Below are positions 16,365 to 27,865 of a stretch of 64,000 nt of DNA, one piece after another. The DNA is taken from contig JAJDAO010000036.1 of assembly GCA_029261835.1 (NCBI GenBank), forward strand, positions 109,579 to 173,578. Reading direction: 5' to 3'. The notes below the pieces were generated by a model. That model searched no databases. It saw nothing but the letters and a program-made list of their open reading frames with translations, and had not been told where the DNA came from. A program made the translations under genes and the position numbers. The DNA is from Deltaproteobacteria bacterium (GTDB lineage: Bacteria > Myxococcota_A > UBA9160 > UBA4427). The first letter of the stretch is position 1. Each line of letters starts with the position of its first letter.

Positions 16365-18007
16365 GCCGCATAGAGGAGCTCAGCCGGGTGCTTCGCACCG
16401 TTCGTCACATCCGTCCGCGGCAGGCGCTCGCGCAGGCGCTGCACAGCGTGCGCGGTGTGGGTGCGCCAGCGAATCTCGCCGACCCCGTCCGCGAGCTGCG
16501 GGTCGAAGGCGTCAGCGTGCCCTTTCTCTCTGCACCCGCCCACGCCCGCTACGACGGGCGCCTGCACGTCGAGCTACTCAACCGTGGCGTCGACTTCGCC
16601 CCGGAGATCGATTGGGACTACGCGGGCGAAGGGCCGCTCTGGTCCTATCAGCTACACCAGCTCGACTACCTGCGCTCAGCGTCACTGACGCCCGGGGCCC
16701 GCGGCGACTTGCTGCTCGACTGGATCGAGCGTCATCGCGCGGGTATCGGCTGGGATCCCCATCCGCTGAGTCTACGAACACTCTGCTGGACGAAGCTCTT
16801 GCTCACTCCGGGTGCGCTGTCATTGGGTCCTGCCGAGCGCGCTGTCGTGTATCACTCGATGGCGCGACAGATCGAAACCCTGTCGCGCAATCTGGAGATA
16901 CGGCTGCAGGCGAACCACCTACTGTCGAACCTCATCTCGGTGGTGTGGGGCGGGATTCTCTTCACCGGTCGGCGCGCGGATGTCTGGCTCGGCCGGCAGA
17001 AGATGCTGTTGCGCGAGCTACGCGAGCAGATTCTGGCAGACGGCGCGCATATTGAGCGCAGCCCAATGTACCACTCGCTACTGCTCGAGAACCTGCTCGA
17101 CCTGCTCAACCTGACTCGTGCAGCGCCCGGGCGGGCGGCCGCGCCGCTCGTGGCCGAGATCGAACAGTGCAGCGCGCGCATGCTGGGTGCGCTGCGGCTG
17201 TGGCTGCACCCCGATGACGAGATTGCACTCTTTGCCGATTCCGCCCTCGGCGTCGCGCAGCCCGCCCGCGAGCTCGAGCGGTATGCGGCCGGATTGGGCG
17301 TCACAGCGCGGGAGCCGGCGCGAGCCGGCGTGCTCGAGCGAGCCGGCTACGTGCGTCTGGGCTCGGAGCCCTTCTGTCTGATCGCCTCCGTCGCGGGCCC
17401 GATGCCGAGCTATCAGCCGGGCCACGCCCACTGTGATGCGCTGTCCTTCGAGCTCTCCTGCGGCGACGAGCGGATCGTTGTAGACACAGGTCTGTGTGAA
17501 TACGTGCCCGGTCCACAGCGCGACCGAGCGCGCAGCACGCGGGCGCACGCCACACTGGAAGTGGCCGGTGCCGAGCAGGCCGAGATCTGGGCCGCTCATC
17601 GCATCGGCGGTCGCCCGGTGGTGCAGCTCGAAGAGGTGACGCCGGGCGAGCGCCTGCAGGCGAGCTGCGTCGGATGGTCCACCCGAGACACTCTTCACCG
17701 GCGCGTCTTTCAGCTTCGCGGCGGCGTGCTCGAGATTACGGACACGCTCAAGGGCCGATCTCGACCGGTTCGTCTGACGCTGCCCCTGGCGGTTGGCCTG
17801 AAGCCGCGGCTTGCCGGCGCCGGGGAGGCGCGGCTGGCCCTGTCGAGCGGTCGAGAGCTGCGCATCACGTTGCCGTCGGAGGTTCGCTGGCGCATCGAAC
17901 GTGCGCCCTACTACCCCGAATTCGGTCGACGGCTCGAGCGTGCCTGTCTCGTGGGCGAGGCGGAGGCGTTTCGTTCGGGGTGCTGGCGCTTCGCCATCGA
18001 GGCCTGA
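16361..18007 (+). CDS. Heparinase II/III-like family protein
   Basis: 548-residue protein with an alpha-helical toroid N-terminal part (RHIRPRQALAQAL, WDPHPLSLRTLCWTKLLL, LEIRLQANHLLSNLIS, SPMYHSLLLENLLDLL) followed by the beta-rich heparinase II/III domain containing QPGHAHCDALSFEL. That block includes the conserved His/Asp pair. Such enzymes are polysaccharide lyases and are common accessories of surface-polysaccharide loci, where they may trim or epimerise uronic-acid-containing polymers. No signal peptide is evident, so the site of action is unclear. TTG 16361 overlaps the rsmI stop. It is separated from the main polysaccharide region by about 12 kb. Confidence 0.85.
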   Translation: MSRIEELSRVLRTVRHIRPRQALAQALHSVRGVGAPANLADPVRELRVEGVSVPFLSAPAHARYDGRLHVELLNRGVDFAPEIDWDYAGEGPLWSYQLHQLDYLRSASLTPGARGDLLLDWIERHRAGIGWDPHPLSLRTLCWTKLLLTPGALSLGPAERAVVYHSMARQIETLSRNLEIRLQANHLLSNLISVVWGGILFTGRRADVWLGRQKMLLRELREQILADGAHIERSPMYHSLLLENLLDLLNLTRAAPGRAAAPLVAEIEQCSARMLGALRLWLHPDDEIALFADSALGVAQPARELERYAAGLGVTAREPARAGVLERAGYVRLGSEPFCLIASVAGPMPSYQPGHAHCDALSFELSCGDERIVVDTGLCEYVPGPQRDRARSTRAHATLEVAGAEQAEIWAAHRIGGRPVVQLEEVTPGERLQASCVGWSTRDTLHRRVFQLRGGVLEITDTLKGRSRPVRLTLPLAVGLKPRLAGAGEARLALSSGRELRITLPSEVRWRIERAPYYPEFGRRLERACLVGEAEAFRSGCWRFAIEA

Positions 18008-18020
18008 CGTCGCTCCGCCG

Positions 18021-18368
18021 TCAGAAGGGCACGTCGTCGAAGTTCGGCGGGGGCTCGTCGGGCGGCGGTGGTTCGTCGGCCGAGCCAGCTCGTTCGCGTT
18101 CGAGTGTCCAGACGTCGAGGCTGTTGAAGTACTTCACCTCGCCCCGCGGACTCGTCCATTCACGGCCCCGCAGGCTGAACTCCACCCGGACCGCATCCCC
18201 CACGCTGAATCCATCGAGCTTCTCGCAGCGATCACCCGTGAGCTGAAAGAGGACGAGCTGGGGAAAGCGCGGATTCTCCTCCAGTGCCAGCACGAACTCC
18301 CGCTTGCGAAAGCGCTCGGTTACCTGCTGCGCGTCGAAGATCGCGTGCAGCTTGCCGCTGATTTCCAT
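18021..18368 (-). CDS. DUF3127 family protein
   Basis: About 115 residues: MEISGKLHAIFDAQQVTERF, then REFVLALEENPRFPQLVLFQLTG, GDAVRVEFSLRGREW and VKYFNSLDVW. It ends in a Pro/acidic tail DEPPPNFDDVPF. DUF3127 proteins are small OB-fold-like proteins; the short acidic FDDVPF tail is reminiscent of the SSB C-terminal peptide, so single-stranded nucleic acid binding is plausible but unproven. Several in-frame starts exist (18386, 18374, 18368); I chose 18368 because the domain begins there. It converges on the heparinase gene. Confidence 0.78.
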   Translation of the reverse strand: MEISGKLHAIFDAQQVTERFRKREFVLALEENPRFPQLVLFQLTGDRCEKLDGFSVGDAVRVEFSLRGREWTSPRGEVKYFNSLDVWTLERERAGSADEPPPPDEPPPNFDDVPF

Positions 18369-18487
18369 TCCCATCACGCCCAGCATAATTCGCACCAAAG
18401 AAGAAGCACACCCCGGCCGCGCCGAATTCGGAGATCTTTCGCGACTGGGCTCGGCCGGACGCCTCGGTGCTCCGGCCAGCACGCGCC

Positions 18488-20188
18488 TCACCTGCGGTAG
18501 ACCGTGCGTCCACCAATCACGGTCTCGAGTACCTTGATTTCGTCGATGTGCTCGGGGTCTTCCAACGGGGAGCGCGAGAGGATTACCAGATCCGCCAGCT
18601 TGCCGGGCTCGAGCGATCCCTTGTCGGCCTCCTCGAAGTGCTGCCGGGCCGCATTGATCGTGACTGCCCGAAGCGCCTGCATCACGTCAATCCGCTGCTC
18701 CGGTCCCACAGTGAATCCACTGCGCGTACGTCGATTCACCGCCGCCCACACCAGGCGCAGAGGCTCCATCGGCACGACGGGGCTGTCGGCGTGGATCGTG
18801 AAGTGCAAGCCCCTCTCGAGCGCGCCCTGGGCGGGACTCATGCGTGCAGCCCTCTCGGGTCCCATGAAGACCTTGCGATGTCGGTCACCCCAGTAGAATG
18901 TGTGCAGGCTGAAGAAGCTCGGGATGACACCCAGCGCCCGCATGCGATCGAGCTGATCGTCGCGCGTCATCTGCGCGTGAATGACGATGTGCCTCGCGTC
19001 GAGCCGCGGGTGCGCGTGCTGTGCCCGTTCGAACGCGTCGAGGATGTCCTCGATCGCCGCGTCGCCGTTTCCGTGTACGGCGAGCTGGAGTCCGGCCGAG
19101 TGGAAGTGCTCCACCTGCTCGATCAGTTCATCGCGCGGGATTCTCGCATAGCCGCGATAGCTGGGATCGCCACCGGGGGGCACGTGATAGGGCTGGCTCA
19201 GATAGCCCGTATAGCCCTGAATCGACCCGTCGGCGATAAGCTTCACAGCCCCGAGGCGCACGCGGCGTAGGTCCCAGGAAGGGGGCTTCAGCTCGCCGCG
19301 CAGGATCGCGTCGGCGGCCTCGGGGTTCGGCCAGATCACGAGGCGAAGCGGGATGACACCGAGCCAGGTGAGCCAATCGAGAGTCCGAATGAGCCCCTTC
19401 GTCGTCGCGCCGCTCTGCGCTGTCGTCACGCCCGCTCGGAGATAGAGTTCGGCGGCGTGTCGCACGATTGTGAGGCCTTGCAGTGCCGATGGCGTGAGGA
19501 GTTGGTGGATGGGGTCGATCGCGGTCTCCTCGAGAACGCCGTCGGGCTCGCCCGTCTCGGCATCGCGACGAATGAAACCGCCTTCGGGATCGGGCGTGCC
19601 AGCGGCGACGCCAATCTGTGCGAGACCCATGCTGTTGGTCACTGCGAGATGCCCCGAGACGTGTAGTGCTACGACCGGATGCCGAGTCGAGACTCGGTCC
19701 AGGTCTCGCCGCGTCGGGTGGCGCCGCTCGGCCAGCAGGCTGTCGTCGTATCCGACGCCGATGACCCACTCGCCGGGGCTCGTCTCGGCGGCGCGCTCCG
19801 CGAGTCTTGCCACCGCGTCGTCGATGCGCTCGACCGGGCCGATCGGGGGACTGTTGAGGTCGACGAAGACGGCTGTGATGCCCGCGCCCGGGAAGTGACC
19901 GTGCGCATCGATGAAGCCGGGCAGTAGTGCGCGGCCGTCCAGATCGATGATCTGCGCGTCGCTTCGCTCCGCCCAGTCGCGCAGTGTTGCCTCGTCTCCG
20001 AGCGCGGCGATCCGATCGCCATCGACCGCCAGCGCGTCGACCACGCGGTTCTCCGCGTCCATCGCCAGAATCGGTCCACCCACGTACACTGTGCGGCCGA
20101 GCCGCGGCGGCGACGCCCAGATGACCGCGACCAGCGCGAGCAGAGCGAGCGAGAGTATGAGTCCAGCAAGAATCCGAAGCGGTTTCAC
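18488..20188 (-). CDS. Membrane-anchored amidohydrolase (YtcJ-like, amidohydrolase 3)
   Basis: 566-residue metal-dependent hydrolase. Residues about 6-25 form a single N-terminal hydrophobic segment (signal anchor or signal peptide), so the enzyme is probably periplasmic or membrane-bound. The TIM-barrel core has the HxH metal block LLPGFIDAHGHFPGAG, AVKLIADGSIQGYTG, LQLAVHGNGDAAIEDIL, HIVIHAQMT, FTIHADSPV and the C-terminal SLEPGKLADLVIL. Related proteins hydrolyse formamides or other amides; the substrate here is unknown. Start is GTG 20188. It diverges from an AGCS-type symporter with only 26 bp between the starts. Confidence 0.87.
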   Translation of the reverse strand: MKPLRILAGLILSLALLALVAVIWASPPRLGRTVYVGGPILAMDAENRVVDALAVDGDRIAALGDEATLRDWAERSDAQIIDLDGRALLPGFIDAHGHFPGAGITAVFVDLNSPPIGPVERIDDAVARLAERAAETSPGEWVIGVGYDDSLLAERRHPTRRDLDRVSTRHPVVALHVSGHLAVTNSMGLAQIGVAAGTPDPEGGFIRRDAETGEPDGVLEETAIDPIHQLLTPSALQGLTIVRHAAELYLRAGVTTAQSGATTKGLIRTLDWLTWLGVIPLRLVIWPNPEAADAILRGELKPPSWDLRRVRLGAVKLIADGSIQGYTGYLSQPYHVPPGGDPSYRGYARIPRDELIEQVEHFHSAGLQLAVHGNGDAAIEDILDAFERAQHAHPRLDARHIVIHAQMTRDDQLDRMRALGVIPSFFSLHTFYWGDRHRKVFMGPERAARMSPAQGALERGLHFTIHADSPVVPMEPLRLVWAAVNRRTRSGFTVGPEQRIDVMQALRAVTINAARQHFEEADKGSLEPGKLADLVILSRSPLEDPEHIDEIKVLETVIGGRTVYRR

Positions 20189-20214
20189 GCGGCCATGTTA
20201 GCGGAGAAGGCGGA

Positions 20215-21642
20215 GTGAACGGGATCGATGCGACGATCGATGCCTGCGTTCGGCCCGCCGCCGAGGCGCTGTCGGCCCTTGTCTTCTTCAAGATCTCCAT
20301 CGCCGGGGCGGAGCTTCCGCTCGTCGTTCTCTGGCTCGCCGGAGGCGCCGTCTACTTCACCCTCCGTTTTCGCTTCATCAATATTCGCGGCATCGCGCAT
20401 GCACTGAAGCTGCTCCGCACGCCCCTACGCGCAGAGGGAGCAGGCGAGGTATCGCACTTCCAGGCACTCTCCACCGCGCTCTCGGGCACGGTCGGGATCG
20501 GGAACATCGGCGGCGTGGCTGTGGCCGTCTCGCTGGGCGGCCCCGGCGCGGCGTTCTGGATGGTCGTCGCGGGTCTGCTCGGGATGTCGACGAAGTTCGT
20601 CGAGTGCAGCCTGGGCGTCATCTACCGCCGAGAGAATGAGGACGGCAGCGTATCGGGCGGGCCCATGTACTACCTGGAGCGCGGCCTGGCGGAGCGGGGC
20701 CTTCCCCGCTTGGGTCGCAGCCTCGGGATCTTCTACGCCGTGGGGATCATCATTGGGTGCTTCGGCATCGGAAACATGTTCCAGTCGAACCAGGCTTTCG
20801 TGCAGATTGTTGGCGTAACGGGCGGCGCAGAAAGCTGGCTGGCAGACAAAGGTTGGCTCGTCGGCGGTGTGATTGCGGCCGTCGTCGGCGTTGTCGTGAT
20901 CGGTGGCATTCGCAGCATTGCTGGCGTGGCGGCGCGGCTGGTGCCATTCATGGCCGCCCTCTACTTGGTCGGTGCTCTGTTCATGCTCGTCATGAACAGA
21001 GAGGCGTTGCCGTGGGCCTTCGCCGCCATGTTCGAAGGCGCATTCACCTCGGCTGGGGTCGGAGGTGGGGCGCTGGGCGCCATGATCGTGGGCTTCCAGC
21101 GTGCCGTCTTTTCGAACGAAGCGGGAATCGGCTCGGCGACCATCGCCCACTCGGCGGTGAAGACCAGCCAGCCCATGACCGAGGGGTTCGTCTCACTGCT
21201 GGAGCCGTTGATCGATACGGTCGTGATCTGTCACGCTACGGCTCTCGTCATCATTACGACGAGCTACTTCGAGCCGGCACTGGGGAGCGGCCTGGGTGGC
21301 ATCGAGATGACGTCCGCCGCCTTCGAGCGCAACCTGAGCTGGGCGCCGTATCCGCTGTCGATCGCAGCCACGCTCTTCGCCTTCTCGACGATGATCTCCT
21401 GGTCCTACTACGGACTCAAGGGGTGGAGCTACCTGTTCGGCGAAGGGCGCCGCACGGGAGCCATCTTCAAGGTGATCTTCTGCTTCTTCGTCGCCCTCGG
21501 CTGTACGCTCAAGCTCGAGTCGATTCTCGACTTTTCCGACGCCCTGGTCTTCCTGATCTGCGTTCCGAACGTCTTCGGCCTATACGTGCTCACGCCGGTC
21601 GTGGCGCGGCACCTCAAGGCATATTCAAGTCGTGAAGAGTGA
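20215..21642 (+). CDS. Alanine/glycine:cation symporter (AGCS) family protein
   Basis: 475-residue polytopic inner-membrane protein with about 10-11 hydrophobic segments. It carries the AGCS signature region TVGIGNIGGVAVAVSLGGP and SGGPMYYLERGL, then QRAVFSNEAGIGSATIAHSA and SWSYYGLKGWSYLFG, all typical of Na+- or H+-coupled alanine/glycine carriers. Start GTG 20215 has GAAGGCGGA directly upstream. The neighbouring divergent amidohydrolase may release an amino acid or small amine that this carrier takes up, but that link is only contextual. Confidence 0.93.
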   Translation: MNGIDATIDACVRPAAEALSALVFFKISIAGAELPLVVLWLAGGAVYFTLRFRFINIRGIAHALKLLRTPLRAEGAGEVSHFQALSTALSGTVGIGNIGGVAVAVSLGGPGAAFWMVVAGLLGMSTKFVECSLGVIYRRENEDGSVSGGPMYYLERGLAERGLPRLGRSLGIFYAVGIIIGCFGIGNMFQSNQAFVQIVGVTGGAESWLADKGWLVGGVIAAVVGVVVIGGIRSIAGVAARLVPFMAALYLVGALFMLVMNREALPWAFAAMFEGAFTSAGVGGGALGAMIVGFQRAVFSNEAGIGSATIAHSAVKTSQPMTEGFVSLLEPLIDTVVICHATALVIITTSYFEPALGSGLGGIEMTSAAFERNLSWAPYPLSIAATLFAFSTMISWSYYGLKGWSYLFGEGRRTGAIFKVIFCFFVALGCTLKLESILDFSDALVFLICVPNVFGLYVLTPVVARHLKAYSSREE

Positions 21643-21667
21643 GACACTTCGGAGCAGGTGTGTACGA

Positions 21668-23296
21668 TCACCGGCCTACGGGTGTGACTCGGTAGACGAT
21701 CGCTTCGTCAGTAAGCGTCCCCGGCAGCTTTGCGTGCCCGATATCAGCCAGCTGCACTCGCGCTGGCCCTTTCGCGCTCGCTACTGTGATCTCGCCATTC
21801 GCGTCGATTAGATCCAGAGTGGGGATCGGCAGAATACACTGAACGATGTATCGAGCGCTGAGTACTCGCGCGTCGCGCTTGGCCGCATCCATCGGCAGCG
21901 GCGAGAAGTGCTGTAGCCGCAACTCCGGCCGAGCCAGGCTGAGGGGCAAGCTCGGATCCGGGATGCAGGCAAGATGAACCCGGGCGGGCTCCACGGGCAG
22001 GAGCGCGGCGATCTCGTCTACGAAGTGATGATACGGTGTTCGCTCCTCCCGCACCTCTGTGATGACTCCGGCGACGGCCGCAGGTGACAACGAGATTCCT
22101 CGCTGCCACAGGATGACCAGCGCAGTACCGCCCATCACGCTCAGTGCAAGAATCGGAATCACGAGAAGTGCCCGACCCCATGTGCGCGGTCCGCTGGACT
22201 CCCGGGAGCGCTCTCGGCCAATCGCAGTCAGCCACAGAAGAGCGATGACTGAGGTTGGGAGCATGTAGACCGAGTACCACATCTCGTCGGAGAACCAGAG
22301 CAGTAGCAGCCACGAGCAGTGAGCCACGAAATGCGGGCGGGCGTTGGGGAACTGGCGCGCGAGCCAGGCCCAGGCGACGAGCGCCGCGAGCCAGATCAAA
22401 TGGGCGGCCTCTCGCATCTCCGAGTAGCCGGAGGGCAGTCGCGCGAAGCGGCCCCAGAAATCGAACGCGCGTGACGCCTTTCGGACGAGCTGGAGCTGCC
22501 ACTGGGCGATGAAGAGATCGAGCGTCGTACCCGCCCAAACGAGCCAGGGGAGTAGCGGAATGGCGAGGCCAATCAGCCAGTGGCACAGACGAGCGGCAGG
22601 ACGGGTGCCGTTCGCACCGTCCCGGCGCAGAATGCCCTGCGCGCTGGCGACGAAGCTCGCGACGATGGCGGCGACGCCGATCGGGTGTGTCAGCAGAGCC
22701 AGAGATGCGAGCAGGCCGGATGCCAGGCTCGCCGTCTCGATACGCCGCCTCGGGCACACGCCAGAGGCGGCAGTGAGTTCACGCGGTTTCGTTTCGCAGT
22801 CGCCAGTGGCGAGCGCGAGCGATGCGAGAGCCAACGTCAGCGACAGTAGATCCATCCTGCCCAGTGTCGAAGCTCGAATCCACGTCGGGTCTAGCGCGAC
22901 CAGCATCACGAGCACACATCGGAGCGGCCACGGCAGCGCCAAGCGGCATCCGACCCAGAACAGCGTCGCAAAGCCGAAACAGGCGATGGCAACCGACAGC
23001 AGCCTCATCGACTCGATCGAGACGCCGAGAAGCTGGAACCAGCCGGCCAGCACGAGAAAATAGAAGGGGGGAACCCAGTGAGTCGTGCTCTCGATGCCCG
23101 GGGCAGCGCCTTGCATGAGATTCGTGCCGGTGCCTTCACCGGCGATCGCGGACTGCGCCGGCCCCGCGAACAATGCCTCGTCCGGCCATACGGGTGGGTG
23201 ATTCATGAGACCGGAGCAGATAGCGGCGAGCCAGATCCAGACGGCCAACAGCAAAGCGGAGAGCACTGCGAGGTGAAGACGCTTCAGGCTCGACAC
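21668..23296 (-). CDS. GT-C-type glycosyltransferase-like membrane protein (family 39/ArnT-like)
   Basis: 542-residue membrane protein with roughly 10 hydrophobic segments. The first loop contains HPPVWPDEALFAGPAQSA; an acidic pair in the first extracytoplasmic loop is the hallmark of GT-C enzymes that use polyprenyl-phosphate sugars. It has a soluble C-terminal domain of about 130 residues after the last helix. Likely role: transfer of a lipid-linked sugar on the periplasmic side. Donor and acceptor cannot be told. It converges on the AGCS gene with 25 bp between. Confidence 0.75.
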   Translation of the reverse strand: MSSLKRLHLAVLSALLLAVWIWLAAICSGLMNHPPVWPDEALFAGPAQSAIAGEGTGTNLMQGAAPGIESTTHWVPPFYFLVLAGWFQLLGVSIESMRLLSVAIACFGFATLFWVGCRLALPWPLRCVLVMLVALDPTWIRASTLGRMDLLSLTLALASLALATGDCETKPRELTAASGVCPRRRIETASLASGLLASLALLTHPIGVAAIVASFVASAQGILRRDGANGTRPAARLCHWLIGLAIPLLPWLVWAGTTLDLFIAQWQLQLVRKASRAFDFWGRFARLPSGYSEMREAAHLIWLAALVAWAWLARQFPNARPHFVAHCSWLLLLWFSDEMWYSVYMLPTSVIALLWLTAIGRERSRESSGPRTWGRALLVIPILALSVMGGTALVILWQRGISLSPAAVAGVITEVREERTPYHHFVDEIAALLPVEPARVHLACIPDPSLPLSLARPELRLQHFSPLPMDAAKRDARVLSARYIVQCILPIPTLDLIDANGEITVASAKGPARVQLADIGHAKLPGTLTDEAIVYRVTPVGR

Positions 23297-23837
23297 GGCA
23301 TCGCCCCGATCAAGTCCGGACTCTTGCGAACGATTGGCGTGACGGCTGTTGCTTGCGTAGCTGCAGCCAGGGTTCTCCAGGGCCTCGGCTCATGTTGCAC
23401 CACTCGTCGTGAGCATGGCCGGTAGGTTACCTCGATCCCGGCCAATGCCGGCGAGGCGAGTGGGCAGGCATGCCGGTCGTGCTCGATGGCAGAGTGCGCG
23501 CGTCGAAGGCATGCGCGGCGACGCGGTCGACAACCAACTCGCTCTACACTCTCGTGATCGAGCGGCGTCGTTCCGGTTGGCCCCTGCGGGAACTTCGTCG
23601 AGCAGGCAAGCTTGGTCCGCTCTCTTCTGCGAGCCGATCAGCCTGTGCTACACCTGCGCTGCACCTCTTGATCCGTGGCTCCCCCCCCCCGGTCGAGGGG
23701 GCGCGCCGTCCGCGTGAAGGCCGAGATGTTCAGGTGCCCGGCGCTGGTTTTGTCATCGGAAGTTGGTGTCCGCCCCCTGCCCAGCCAGTAAGAGGCGTCG
23801 AAGTCAGTGACCCCGCAGCCCAGTCCTGGAGAGCGGA
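23297..23837. other. 541-bp region without a recognised gene
   Basis: Lies between the divergent starts of the GT-C-type protein (minus) and the ABC transporter (plus), so it should contain promoters for both. The open frames here have no recognisable protein pattern. It contains a run of ten C (23681-23690). I see no clear -35/-10 pair, riboswitch or RNA gene. Confidence 0.5.
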
Positions 23838-25601
23838 ATGGCCAGTGAGAGCGGGCCGCGTTCGTTCCAACTGAGGCTCTTCTGGCGTCGCCTGGTCCCC
23901 TTCTTCCGCCGCGAGCGGCGGCTCTACGGTCCGGGCGTGTTTTTTGAGCTTCTCACGCTCGGAACGGCGGTGATCTATCCCCAGCTGATTCGGATCATCG
24001 TCGACCAGGGCATACAGACCGGTTCGATGCAGCGCACCAACGAGCTCGTTCTGCTGATGGTCGGCGTGCTGATCATCGCGAGTATCGCGACCTACATGAA
24101 GAGCTATCTCCTCGACATCGCCGCCCAGCGGGTCTCCATGGCCCTGCGGAAATGGCTCTTCGGGAATCTGATCGTTCAGGAGATGGGCTTCTTCGACGAG
24201 CAGAGCACGGGCGAGCTGATGGCTCGTCTTGATGCCGATGTGGCTCAGCTCGGGTTCACGATGCGCCAGCTCGTGCCGGAGCTGATTCACTTCAGCCTGC
24301 TGGGGAGTATCGCCGCCGGGCTGATGATCTACACCGCCCCGCTTCTCTCGGGGGTAGTTCTAGTCGTCGGGCCGGCAATCTGGATCGGGTCTTCGATTCT
24401 CGGGCGCTTCATGCGCAGGCAGTCCGCTCGCGTGCAGGAGCGCAACGTGAAGGTCATCCAGGCCGGGCTCGAGGCCCTGGCGGGAATCCAGACGGTTCGT
24501 GTCTACCACCAGGAGCAGGCCGCGGTCAATCGCTATGCTGGCGCCTCTCGGTCGCTGATCGAGGCCGCGAAGCGTCAGGCCAAGGCCACCTCACTGCTCC
24601 AGTCCTACACGAACTTGCTCAGCGAGGGGGCGGTTCTGCTGGCCATCTGGGTGGGTGCCGTACTCATCTCTGGTGGCAACATGACCGCCGGCTCACTCGT
24701 GACGTTCATTCTCTATGCCGCCATGGTGATGCGATCCGTTCGCAACGTCGCCCACGCGGCAGCCGAGGTGATGCGCGCCCAGGGTGCGACGCAGAGAATT
24801 TTCGCGCTGGGCGAGCGTGCCACCCAGATGCCGACCGGTGGAGGCCATGTCCCCGATGAGGTCGAGGGGCACGTGCGCCTCGAGGATGTCCACTTCACCT
24901 ATCCCACGCGCCCCGAGAGCGCGGCTCTTCGCGGCGTCAGTCTGGAGATTCCCCGAGGCGAGGTCCTGGCCTTCGTCGGCGCATCTGGTTCGGGCAAGTC
25001 CACCGTCGCGAAGCTGATCGCCCGCCTGTACGACCCCGATCGCGGTCGCATCCTGCTCGATGGCCACGATCTGTGCGAGCTCGACATCGCCTGGCTTCGC
25101 GAGCACGTGACGTTGGTTCCCGCCGAGGCCACGCTCTTCGCCTGCAACGTCGCCGACAACATCCGCTACGGCCGGGCGGATGCCACCGACGAGGAGGTGA
25201 AGGAGGCGGCTCGTATCGCCCACGCCGACGAGTTCATCGACCGACTGCCCGCTGGCTATGAGACCGACGTCGGCGATAGCGGCAGGCTCTTCTCGAGCGG
25301 GCAGCGCCAGCGAATCGCCATCGCCCGCGCCATCTTGCGCCGCTCCAGGATCCTGATCCTCGACGAGGCGACGGCTGCGCTGGACGCCGAGGGTGAGGCG
25401 TTGGTCAAGGAGTCTCTTCGCAAGCTTCCCGACCACCCGACGATTGTCATCGTCTCGCACCGGCTCTCGACCATTCTGGACGCCGATCGCGTCGTGCTGG
25501 TTCGGGACGGCATGATGATCGCCGAGGGTACGCACTCCGAGCTGCTGAACTCGTCCGAGCCCTATCGGGACCTCGTAGAGAATCAGCTCGTCAGCGACTG
25601 A
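23838..25601 (+). CDS. Half-size ABC exporter (MsbA/lipid A exporter-like)
   Basis: 587 residues: an N-terminal six-helix membrane domain (about residues 30-325) and a C-terminal ATPase. Walker A is GASGSGKST, Walker B ILILDEATAALD, and the switch His is in VIVSHRLST. Two deviations are visible. The Q-loop reads LVPAEATLF, so the usual Gln is replaced by Ala. The signature reads FSSGQRQR rather than LSGGQ. Both could weaken or alter coupling. Homodimers of this type flip lipids, drugs or peptides. ATG 23838 follows GGAGAGCGGA. The gene ends 8 bp before a perfect palindrome. Confidence 0.9.
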   Translation: MASESGPRSFQLRLFWRRLVPFFRRERRLYGPGVFFELLTLGTAVIYPQLIRIIVDQGIQTGSMQRTNELVLLMVGVLIIASIATYMKSYLLDIAAQRVSMALRKWLFGNLIVQEMGFFDEQSTGELMARLDADVAQLGFTMRQLVPELIHFSLLGSIAAGLMIYTAPLLSGVVLVVGPAIWIGSSILGRFMRRQSARVQERNVKVIQAGLEALAGIQTVRVYHQEQAAVNRYAGASRSLIEAAKRQAKATSLLQSYTNLLSEGAVLLAIWVGAVLISGGNMTAGSLVTFILYAAMVMRSVRNVAHAAAEVMRAQGATQRIFALGERATQMPTGGGHVPDEVEGHVRLEDVHFTYPTRPESAALRGVSLEIPRGEVLAFVGASGSGKSTVAKLIARLYDPDRGRILLDGHDLCELDIAWLREHVTLVPAEATLFACNVADNIRYGRADATDEEVKEAARIAHADEFIDRLPAGYETDVGDSGRLFSSGQRQRIAIARAILRRSRILILDEATAALDAEGEALVKESLRKLPDHPTIVIVSHRLSTILDADRVVLVRDGMMIAEGTHSELLNSSEPYRDLVENQLVSD

Positions 25602-25609
25602 GATCGCTT

Positions 25610-27746
<2,137 letters not shown>

Positions 27747-27865
27747 TTAAAGATGGCGCTCGAACGGGGCGATGAGTGCAAGGGACCCGTGTCTCGCGAC
27801 GGGCAGCCGCCGGGACCATAACACGCTCGTCCAGCGGTGTTGCGAGAGCGATTGCGGAGGCGTTG

